From positions 45,678,501 to 45,742,500 of the forward strand of contig CM075675.1 of NCBI GenBank assembly GCA_037962975.1: a DNA stretch of 64,000 bases, read 5' to 3'. The DNA is from Clitoria ternatea. Lineage: Eukaryota > Streptophyta > Magnoliopsida > Fabales > Fabaceae. Shown here piece after piece: positions 34,961 through 43,840 of the stretch. The notes beneath the pieces are model-generated. The model was not told where the DNA came from and did no database searches. It saw only the letters and a list, made by a program, of their open reading frames with translations. The position numbers and the translations under genes were made by a program. Position 1 is the first letter of the stretch. The number at the start of each line of letters is the position of its first letter.

Positions 34961-35202
34961 CTGTAATCAGCGGTGTGGAGCAAAGTGCCAAATTTGGGTT
35001 GATGATGATGGGCATTGCAATAATTGTGATCCTTGAGTCGCCACTTACGAGATGCAGCCACAAAAACTTGTGCAATATTGGTGAATGGGCTCCCTTTTGG
35101 GCTTTCCTTCCTACAACTTTTAATTCCAAGCAAGAATATTGCAAGTGCCATTACCAACACCCCTCCAAGTAATCCCAGCCCCACACCCCACCCAACGTTG
35201 TC
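34961..35202 (-). pseudogene. NPF exon 4
   Basis: Opens after ACACAG with DNVGWGVGLGLLGGVLVMAL, continues LLGIKSCRKESPKGSPFTNI and AQVFVAASRKWRLKDHNYC, and ends in the variable central loop at HTADYR. The 242 nt keep the frame into exon 5. It covers two membrane helices and the start of the large cytosolic loop. Confidence 0.85.
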
Positions 35203-37016
35203 CTGTGTTTTTTTGCCAACATTCCGAAATTCACTAACTGCTATTTTACGCTTTGAGCTCATCATTCTGTTGTTCCATCACTTCGTCTTATTCAAACTTG
35301 TGTTCCACAATGACAAAAAAAATAACACAAACAAACACAACTTGTGTTTCACTAAATATATGTGCCACCCATTTCAAAAGGGGAAAAAATATACAATTAT
35401 TGTGTTACAAATAAAACTTAGCTATTCTTTTCATGTTCTGTTCCAACAAAGTAGGTTGAGCTTTATTATAAAAAAAATGAATAGCAATTAATTCTTCTAA
35501 AAAAAGTAGTTTTCTTAACCAAACATCAACATCACAAGGATGTCTAAAGCAAAGGTTGAGTTTTAGATAGCATAAAAGATTGTTTATTCACCCCCATTAA
35601 AGTCAACTACTATTGTTTTAAATTTTTTATGTTAGGCTTGATTACATTTAGTCTCCTAAGTATGTAATGGTGTTTGTGTGATTTTATGCCTTTAGCTTTT
35701 AGTTTTGTAAATTTCGTTTCCCAAGCAAAGTTTATAATTGTTTGAATTTCTTCCTTATCTTATTCTATAGTTCAATTGTTACTGAAAATAAAAGTTTGAG
35801 ACTTTTATGAACTTAAAAAGGCTTAATTATGCATAAACGATATTGCAGCTAACATTACAATTTAATATTAAAAGACAAATTATTGATAACCAAATAATTA
35901 ATTGGAATTGAAATAGGGTAAGATAACTTAAAGTTACCATATTTGTTTCAGAAATTAACTGAGTAAGTAAAATGGTCGAACAGTTCTAAACTAATTAACT
36001 TTTTCTCTTTAGGGCAAAAAAGAAAGAAAGGTAATTTCTACTCTCTTATCTTGTTCCAAATCGCGGCTCCATCTTCTTACCACCACATAATTCTTCTTCT
36101 TCTTCCATTGTCAATCAAGAACCAAGCTTCACTTCATCTATTCTCTTCCCCCAAGTGCAAGGTAATGAGAATTGCAAGCTTTTCCTTCCAATTTCCATTG
36201 TTTAAGGTTAGGTTTTAAAGAACCTATTCGGGTGATTGGTTCTAATCCTCCTAAATTCATCTCAATTATTCAAATTTATGTTTGTAGGAAACATTTTGAG
36301 TGTAGGGTGTTGTCCGAACCTTGAATCGCTTTGGAAAATCACTGTCAGTGAGCATTCGGTAAGTCGACACTTCCAAACTATTTCCTTTTTAGAAAATTAG
36401 GGTAACTAGAGGTGTTTTAGATTTGTGTAACTTGATATTAGGTTGTAGCATCTTCATTATTGATTGATTGAATAATCAGCAAATATTGGTATGTTGTCTG
36501 TGTAGGTCAGATTCCAAAATGAGACCGAAACATGGAAATGGCTTGGAATTCTTAATTTCAGGTAGGTAAGAAGCAATATATTTTAAATATATAAATGAAA
36601 ATATATTTAGGATATATTTTTATAAATTATGTGTTGTTGGAAATGAAATGTAAGTTGATGATAAATGTGATGATTGATAAACGGTTGATGATGATGATGT
36701 GAAAACGATGATGATTTAATGTTTCGAATGATGAATAATAGTAGATTGTTGTGATGTGAATTGTGAATAAAGTGGAGTTGTTGACTATGATGTGGATGAC
36801 GATGAATATGATGATATGATGTATAAGAATGGTAATCATGCTAGATAAGCTAGGGTTAGCTTTGTGTTAGTAATGATACATGTATGTTATGTATTATTGA
36901 TGAATAAGAAACATTTAATGATGGTAATCAAGTGGTAGCCTTTAGTGATGGTAACTAAGAGGTAATGATGATATTATTGATGTTTGATATAGCATTTACA
37001 TTAAGCTACTCACAGG
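35203..37016. other. NPF intron 3, downstream part
   Basis: No gene seen. The minus-strand ORF at 36627-36839 is low-complexity (I/H/T-rich) from ATG/ATC-rich text. A repeat block beginning CTTGATTACATTTAGTCTCC near 35636 is common-type debris. Confidence 0.5.
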
Positions 37017-37583
37017 ATTGCAGGTAGGGATGGAAATGGGCCAGGCCAGGCCGGGCTTTGAAAGGCTTGAGCCTGGCCTACATCAAATTTTTAAGGCCTG
37101 AGCCTGGCCTATTAGCCTGTCATAGGCCTTTTTTTAAGGCCTGTTATGGCCTGTTTGAAGGTCTGACCTGTTTAAAAGCCTGTTTAAAAAGCCTATTTAT
37201 AGTGAAACTTTTAAAATGCTAAAACTAACCTAAAAAGAATTTATGTTTCATTCCCTCCTAATTTTTTTAATTGTAAACTTGTAATATTAATTTATATTAT
37301 ATAATTGTAAATATGTAATATATATATATATATATATTAGTTAATGTTATAAATATTATATATATATAACTAATTAACAATTAATTTAATTAAATAGGCC
37401 GGCCTGTTGGGCTTCAAAGGCTTTTCAGAAAGCCTGTGGCCTGGCCTAGTTAGTTAAAAAAGCCTTTTTAAAAGCCTAAGTCTGACCTTCTAGCCCGACA
37501 AGCCTGGCCTATGTAGGCTTTAAATGAACCGAGCCATAGGCCCCCGACGGACGGCCTGGCCCATTTCCATCCCTAATTTCAGG
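37017..37583 (-). mobile_element. Non-autonomous hAT element, 551 bp, with target duplication
   Basis: The element is 37025-37575. It starts TAGGGATGGAAATGGGCC and ends GGCCCATTTCCATCCCTA. The 8-bp duplications are ATTGCAGG (37017-37024) and ATTTCAGG (37576-37583), 7 of 8 identical. Its right end, reverse-complemented, matches the first 250 bp of the autonomous element at 43343 closely (CCAGGCCGTCCGTCGGGGGC, then CATAGGCCAGGCTTGTCGGG). It is thus an internal-deletion derivative in opposite orientation, mobilisable in principle by that transposase. Confidence 0.92.
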
Positions 37584-37677
37584 GGGCTGTGAGGAGGCTT
37601 GGATGGGAGGATGGTCTAATGGTAAGATAAAGACCTTATGGTGGTTCCTTAGGGAATCCCAGCCATTTTAGACTGTG

Positions 37678-37943
37678 TGTAACGCCCCGGCCGCTTTTCA
37701 GGAATGAACGACTCGCCCCACAGACCAACACGAGACCTTTCCAATGTGTTTTTGTCCTCACTCACACATTTCCTGAGAACTTCCCAGGAGGTCACCCATC
37801 CCAGAATTACTCCAAGTTAAGCACGCTTAACTTTGGAGTTCTTAAGTGATAGGCTACCGAAAAGGCTAATGCATTTGTTGGTATAGGTAGTACGAATTCA
37901 TTTCTTTAAGCTATCCTCGACTGTATAGTCTCATACCTATACA
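37678..37943 (-). repeat. Cassandra 3' LTR
   Basis: 266 bp with ends TGTAACGCCCC on the plus strand and CTATACA at 37943. The length is typical for Cassandra LTRs. No confident target duplication is visible because only one LTR survives. Confidence 0.65.
37780..37890 (-). pseudogene. 5S rRNA-like sequence in the Cassandra LTR
   Basis: The minus strand contains AACTCCAAAGTTAAGCGTGC and GGGATGGGTGACCTCCTGGG, matching the middle and 3' parts of plant 5S rRNA (AACTCCGAAGTTAAGCGTGC; GGATGGGTGACCTCCTGGGA). This covers the internal control region for RNA polymerase III. It is a retrotransposon-borne copy, not a functional rRNA gene. Confidence 0.85.
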
Positions 37944-37999
37944 GTCTTTGGATCCCTCTCATTCCGGTATGTATTCGGTTCGTTCATGTGTCCCTCCCA

Positions 38000-38176
38000 C
38001 TGGAAGCCTGCCAGAAGCCGCTCCTTGTCCGTGCCTATGCACCGGCGATCACTCCCCGCCCTCAACAGTGCCCGGGATGCCACATTCCCCGCTGGAAACC
38101 TGCCAGGAGCCGCTCCTTGTCCGTGCCCATGCACCGGCGATCACTCCCCGCCCTCAACAGCGTCAGGATGTCACAC
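38000..38176 (-). repeat. Tandem pair of a GC-rich 92-bp unit in the Cassandra interior
   Basis: The copies are 38000-38091 and 38092-38176. Both contain, on the minus strand, GTTGAGGGCGGGGAGTGATC, GCCGGTGCAT and GGACAAGGAGCGGCT. A diverged copy of the same block lies at 21148-21223 in the solo LTR. The plus-strand ORFs here arise from high GC and are not genes. Confidence 0.8.
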
Positions 38177-38215
38177 TGTGCGCTAGAGCTGGCCCACAAT
38201 ACCAAATGTTAAGTT

Positions 38216-39970
38216 GCGGTAGTCACTTAGAATGACAGTGCTACAAATAGGCGAATGGTTTGGTACCGACAAAAATGATGTATATATGTTGAATTCTTTT
38301 ATACTGCAATATATCCCATTAATAGAGTCGGATTCACATGCATTTGCACTAATATAGTAGCATTGAGCTAGGTAAGCTACAATGAAGCTAGTGATGATTA
38401 ATGATGTAGGCAATGATGTTGTTGAATAAATGGTAAATGGAAATATATGAATTACTTATGACTATGATTATGATGATGTATATGGTATGTATGTTGAATT
38501 GACTGGAATGTGTTGCATTAGTGTAATTCAGTTAGTATTTGTCATTTAACATATAATTGCTTACCTCTACTACTTTTTTATTATAGTGAATTTCATAATA
38601 GGTGAAGTATGGTGAGGTGCAGAGGATATTTAATGGTTCTAGAAGCGCTTTAGTGTTATGTATATATAACATTGTATAGTTTTGTTAAACTTGTGTATAT
38701 ATGCCTTGGCTAGTGTTGTATAGTATTGATAGTTGCATAAGTATCTAGTAGATGTCTCACTGGAGGTTGTGTATAGATAGACAATGATGTATATGTTTTA
38801 TGGTATGCCTAGTGATGCCAGGGAGGTGATCCACATGGATTATATATAGATATGTGATGATATAGCATGTTGACTTTACTAGAATGGGCAGGAACTGTTC
38901 AGTATACTTGATTTATGATCATCATACATCTAAGAATTATTTAAGTGCATTAAATTGATGAGATAGAATGTTAGATGCATGAAGTTGCATATTATGCCAA
39001 GTCTAGTATGCTAAATTGCATGAATATGAAATGAATTGCATAACTTAGTATAAATGTTGATGGAATCAGTAAACAAAGTTGTAGTCAAGTCCCGAACAAG
39101 TATTTAGGCATATATGTGATGAGGAGTGTTAAAGTTATCCAAGTTGAATTTCACAGGTTATGTAAAATGACTACTCTTGACTGAACCATTCAATGTACGT
39201 GAAATTCAATTAGATAGGTATTTTGGTATAGGATTGGACAAATAGCTTGGAAATAGGGTGTGTGTGTTTGATGTCAATTTTAGGGAAATTTAGATAAGGG
39301 TACAATGGGTAAAGGAGCAAGGAAATTGGTAAAATTCTATACTTTTTTTTTTTTGTAGAACTATGCAATTCTGCATAAAGTAATTGATTACCAAAGTGGT
39401 GGTAATCAATTACTGAGCTCTTGTCTGGAACAGGAATAATTTGATCCCAAATAATCGATTATTTAATTTGTTGTAATTGATTATCCACTTTACAATAATC
39501 GAGTACCCAAGCCTAATAATTGATTATCTTGCTCCTATCTCCCAAAATTGGATCCATGTGCAATTGTAATCGATTACACCTTACCCTTCACACTTTTGTC
39601 CAAAAAACTTATAAATTGGTGTGGTCATTTCTAAGATTCCTTCTCCATATATATACTAAATTATATTGGTTGAGTTTTAAAATTTTTGAGCTTAGGAATT
39701 TTGACTTACACAATTTAAAATTTTCTTTTCTGAATTTTGGGTTGTCATACTACAAATATAATTAAACTTTTATAATATTAAAACTATTCTATGAAATGTA
39801 ATGACTTTAATCTATTTATTTTACCTTATTGTAGAAAGAATATGTTTGTCTCGCACTTTTCTTAAGGTGTGGGAAAGAAAAAATAAAAATATATATAATA
39901 AATAATGTGATTAAAATGAAAGAAAAAAATTAAGAATATGTTTTATCCAAATTTGAGCTGAGTCAACAAC

Positions 39971-40025
<55 letters not shown>

Positions 40026-40189
40026 GGTAAAATTGTACGTACCAAACAAAAAATATTGTTAATTAATTTGGTAGATTTAATGCCAATTACTACAGTAAAA
40101 CATACCAATTCCCAAAAAAAATACCACAAATATTAATCATACAATTACAAAATATCAATATCATCATAATGAAATAACAACTGAATTAC
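38216..40189. other. NPF intron 3, upstream part, with an old LTR fragment
   Basis: No gene. A degenerate TAATCGATTA array (39381-39576) followed by a TATA-like CTTATAAATTGG at about 39608 looks like the U3 of an old LTR related in plan to the solo LTR at 5254. A (TA)n run fills about 39974-40023. Confidence 0.6.
39381..39576. repeat. Degenerate TAATCGATTA array
   Basis: Seven copies start at 39381, 39403, 39452, 39474, 39496, 39517 and 39567. Two are perfect and the others are mostly TAATTGATTA or TAATCAATTA, i.e. the CG at the centre changed to TG or CA. The 22-bp spacing recurs, as in the intact array. Confidence 0.85.
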
Positions 40190-40433
40190 CTACAAATATA
40201 CTGCAACAAACACCGCCAAGGTGGAGCCAAAAACCATGGCCAAAGTACCAGAAGTTGAAGAATGAAGTTTTAGCCTCTATCTTCTCCACGGTGTCGTCGT
40301 CGAACTGATCAACGGTGAATGTCTGGACGCAGGGCTTGTGACCACCATCTCCGATGGCCGCCACATAAAGAGATATGAAAAATAGCTTCTTATGCTTCAT
40401 AACCGACGCTGACAGTGTCAATAAAATCATGCC
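40190..40433 (-). pseudogene. NPF exon 3
   Basis: Opens after CCAG with GMILLTLSASVMKHKKLFFI, then LYVAAIGDGGHKPCVQTFTV, DQFDDDTVEK and SFFNFWYFG. After that an extra C shifts the frame; the alternative frame continues MVFGSTLAVFVAVYL and ends in TAG at 40190-40192 exactly at the splice donor. NPF proteins usually read Q here (VYLQDNVGW). The exon is 244 nt, one more than the phase needs. Confidence 0.85.
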
Positions 40434-40762
40434 CTGGATTTGGTTGTTTATGTGACATTAGAGCATGATAGGGTAAGTTTTAAAAATTATACTACCATCT
40501 AATTTTTTTTGCTGAGTAAATTATGATCCGATTTTAATTGTATTTTATTTAATAAACTGAGATGATGGCTGTTAGTGAACAAATTATTTTTTATTTTACC
40601 CTCCTCAACTAATTATTAATTTATTTACTTATTTATTTTTGGTAATAAATAATTATTAATTTAAATGCACACTACAAATAATTTTATATAAAAATTGTAA
40701 ATAAAATAGATTATTTAAAAATATTTTTACATATATATATACAATAATAAGTTATAATTATA

Positions 40763-41591
40763 GGTCTATTTAGCATATAGAATTGAACATGAAATAAGAG
40801 TTTAGAATTAGAATTCAACCTTAGAATTTTCATTCTAATCTTTTGAAGCCTTTTAAGGATTGAAATTACAACTCTAAGATTCAATTCCTAACTCTTATCT
40901 TCAAATTACTAATTTCTAACATTATATTAAACTATACTTCCACCAATATCATCATTATAACCCTCATCACCACTACCCCCACCACGACCATCTTCATCGC
41001 CACCTACCACAATTGTTGTCACCACTATTGCATTATCACCCCTATTGTCATCACTACTCATTCTCTTTTTTTGTTGTTAATTCTTGTATTACCATTGTCA
41101 CCATCATCATGATCACCGTTGCTACTAATATGGTATGGTCACCATCACCGCTGCCACCACTATTATTGTTACCATTACCACTCATTCCCCCAACACCGTC
41201 ACTTTTGTTGGAGAAATTATTAAATGGTCCAAGACCATTGGTCTCAATTAATCACAAAGTGACACGTGTTAATAAATATAATAATATATCTTTTATTTCT
41301 CCTAGATCTTGATCAATGTATATTTTCGTCAAATATTCATAGAATGAAACCATATATATCATGTAGTGGTCCAAGACCATGTAATAATTTTTTTTACCAC
41401 TACCACCACTATAATCACCTTCGTCATTGTCACCACGACTGTCACTATTATTGTAACTACCATTGTCATCCCCATACCCATTGACATCACTCTTATTTTA
41501 ACTTAGAATTATAATTCTATATTTTTTATATGAATTATATATAAAATTAGTAATTTTATAGGAATTATAAGTCCATGTACTAAATGGACTC
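40763..41591. mobile_element. Non-autonomous hAT-like element with CAC/CAT-rich interior
   Basis: The left end is GGTCTATTTAGCA and the right end, reverse-complemented, is GAGTCCATTTAGTA. Flanking TAATTATA is on both sides (40755-40762 and 41592-41599), a size fitting hAT. The interior (about 40940-41480) is long CAC/CAT/CCA-rich text with a repeated TGGTCCAAGACCAT. The two plus-strand ORFs (41013-41312, 41266-41484) are translations of this low-complexity text, not genes. Confidence 0.55.
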
Positions 41592-41855
41592 TAATTATAA
41601 TCAATTATATTTATAATTAGTTAAATAATCTCTGAAAACAATTTATTCCAAAATAAAACGTCAATTAACCAATGTCTTAATAATATTAATACTAGTTAAA
41701 AAATTAAAGATGAAGATATTTAGAAAAAGAAATAAAAAGGTTGAAATTGAAGTATTATATTACAAATCATACTGGCATGCAACCCAAATATTTCAAATAC
41801 TGTGTGTTTGAATATTTTCTTTGGAATTAAAGAGTCATACAGTTTTCAACGAAAA

Positions 41856-42516
41856 CAAAGAGGTAGGGGTGGCAATTTGGGCTTGGCCTGCGGGCCGGCC
41901 CATTTGGCCCGTTGAAAATAGACGGGCCGGGCCAAGATTTTGAGCCCGTTTTCCCATATAGGCCCGGCCTGTTTTGGCCCGTAAAAAAACGGGCCCTATG
42001 CGGCCCGGCCCGGCCCGTTGGGCCAATATTAAATTACTAAAAAACTATTTTTATATTACTATATAAATTATATATGTTAAAGAGGTTATGTTTTTTTATT
42101 TTTCTAATTTATATATGTTATTATAATTTTGATGGTATAATATTATAAAATATAAATAATAAAGTTTTGTTTTCATTTAATGTAAATATAATTTATTTAA
42201 ACTTTTAATGAAATAAATTGGCTTAATTATAAACAAACTAGTTTCAAAAAAGATAAAATCTAGTTTTTATATTTAAAGTTTTTTTCCTTAAAAAACCATA
42301 AAAATAGTATAAATTTTAAATATGAAAAAAACAAAAATAATTTGGAAAAGGAAACGGGCCGGCCCGTTTGGCCCGCGGGCCATATAGAAAACAGGTCGGG
42401 CCAATGTTTTTGGCCCGTTTTCCTTTTTTGGCCCGCCCAGCCCGGCCCGTATTTAGTCGGGCTTATATGGGCCTTGGCCCGGCCCATTGGCCCACATTGC
42501 CACCCCTACAAAGAGG
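41856..42516. mobile_element. Non-autonomous hAT element, 645 bp, with target duplication
   Basis: The element is 41864-42508. It starts TAGGGGTGGCAATTTGGGC and ends GGCCCACATTGCCACCCCTA. Exact 8-bp duplications CAAAGAGG are at 41856-41863 and 42509-42516. Subterminal zones are rich in GGCCC/GGGCC, much like the 43343 family, but the termini differ (GGGGTGGCAA against GGGATGGAAA), so it is a different hAT subfamily. No coding capacity. Confidence 0.9.
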
Positions 42517-43334
42517 CATAGATCAGATAAAAATTGTGAAAATAATTTCATTGTCCGTTTATATAATTAAGAAAATGAAGTTTTAAAAAAATAAAAATTA
42601 ATATTAATTTTTCATACTTCATTTAACTATAATTTTTTAAAATTTTTAGCCAAACACCCCTTAAACTTCTTTGTACCCTGTGTTGTCCCTTACGCATCGT
42701 CTCTCTCCCCTTTTATGGTAAGAAAGAAAGAACTAACAAAAAGTTAAGTTTCTCTCTCCATCTTTTTACTATAGAAAGAAAGAGTGGTTAGTGGATGGTG
42801 AGGGTGTAAGAAAAGTAGCACGAGAAGAGAATGTTATTGAAGATAATTTGAGAATCAAAACACAGAGCTGTAACCACAGTGGGGTAGCTATGTGACATTA
42901 GATTAGATTCTTCTCTATCACAAACAGCAAAATATATCTTTAATTATTTACGGACCATGCATGCCTTCCACAATATTAAGAAATCACACAAAATAAAGCA
43001 CTCAAAATATTACAGTATGGGAATATTGCCAGGATTACAATTTTGTTCTCCATATTAATATCTTCTTGCACCACTAAAAAAGTGTTTTTTCTAATGAAAA
43101 TTTATCAAATTATGACTATTTTTTATTACATTACTGTATTAGTGATGTAATTTTAGAATTTATAACCATAATACAATAGTCACTGAGAATTAATAAAGAT
43201 AAATGATAAATTTTTCACAGTAAAATGTAAACTTGTTGTGCATAAAAGAGGATAAATAATATACTTCTTCACTTTCAGATCATATACGTTTTTTGACTCT
43301 TTATAACTTTAATATTTAAGTTACGTTGAGACAC
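42517..43334. other. NPF intron 2 sequence between hAT insertions
   Basis: AT-rich; no gene or element recognised. Confidence 0.5.
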
Positions 43335-43840
43335 TCTGTTCTTAGGGATGGAAATGGGCCAGGCCGTCCGTCGGGGGCCCGTGGCCCGGCCTGTTTAAAG
43401 CCTACATAGGCCAGGCTTGTCGGGCTAGAAGGCCAGACTTAGGCTTTTAAAAAGGCCTTTTTAACTAAACAGGCCAGGCCATAGGCTTTCTAAAAAGCCT
43501 TTGAAGCCCAACAGGCCGGCCTGTTTAATTATGTTAATTATTATCAATTAGTTATATTATATATATATAATATTTATAACATAAAATAAATTAAAAAATT
43601 AATATGATAAATTTATAATTAAAAAAATATGAGGGAAGAGAATTCTCTTTAGGGTTTCTAATTTTATCATTTGAGTTGAGTCCCTGTAGCTGTAGCCTGT
43701 AGGCTGTGTTATTCCCTTTGCGCACACAACACGAACAAAACATAACTCTTATTGCCTGATCAAATTGTGCAATTGTTTTAGAGAGTGGTCATTCGGGTTA
43801 ATTATCAAAGCAATCTTCCAGTTTCTGCCAATTACAAGAA

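Larger units (their letters stand above)
37678..38210 (-). mobile_element. Cassandra-type TRIM (5S-bearing), 5'-truncated
   Basis: The minus-strand order is a degenerate primer site (TTTGGTATTGTGGGC near 38198-38207), a short GC-rich non-coding interior, a purine-rich GGAATGAGAGGGATCC, then an LTR (37943 down to 37678) starting TGTATAGG and ending GGGGCGTTACA. The LTR carries a 5S rRNA-like segment, the diagnostic trait of Cassandra. It encodes no protein, as is normal for the family. The expected 5' LTR to the right is missing: instead of TGTAACGCC, the sequence right of the primer site reads TTAAGTTGCGG. Confidence 0.75.

Noticed and set aside
35033..35491. 152-residue plus-strand ORF over the NPF exon 4 region
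   Set aside because: Antisense to a well-supported NPF exon with matching splice sites and phases.
37600..37670. tRNA-like text (GGTCTAATGGTAAGA) suggesting a tRNA or SINE head
   Set aside because: Only an A-box-like stretch; no convincing B box, cloverleaf or SINE tail.
37937..38235. Several overlapping ORFs on both strands with Pro/Arg-rich products
   Set aside because: Caused by the GC-rich tandem pair in the Cassandra interior; that family has no protein.
41013..41484. Two plus-strand ORFs rich in His/Pro/Thr
   Set aside because: Low-complexity CAC/CAT text within a non-autonomous element.
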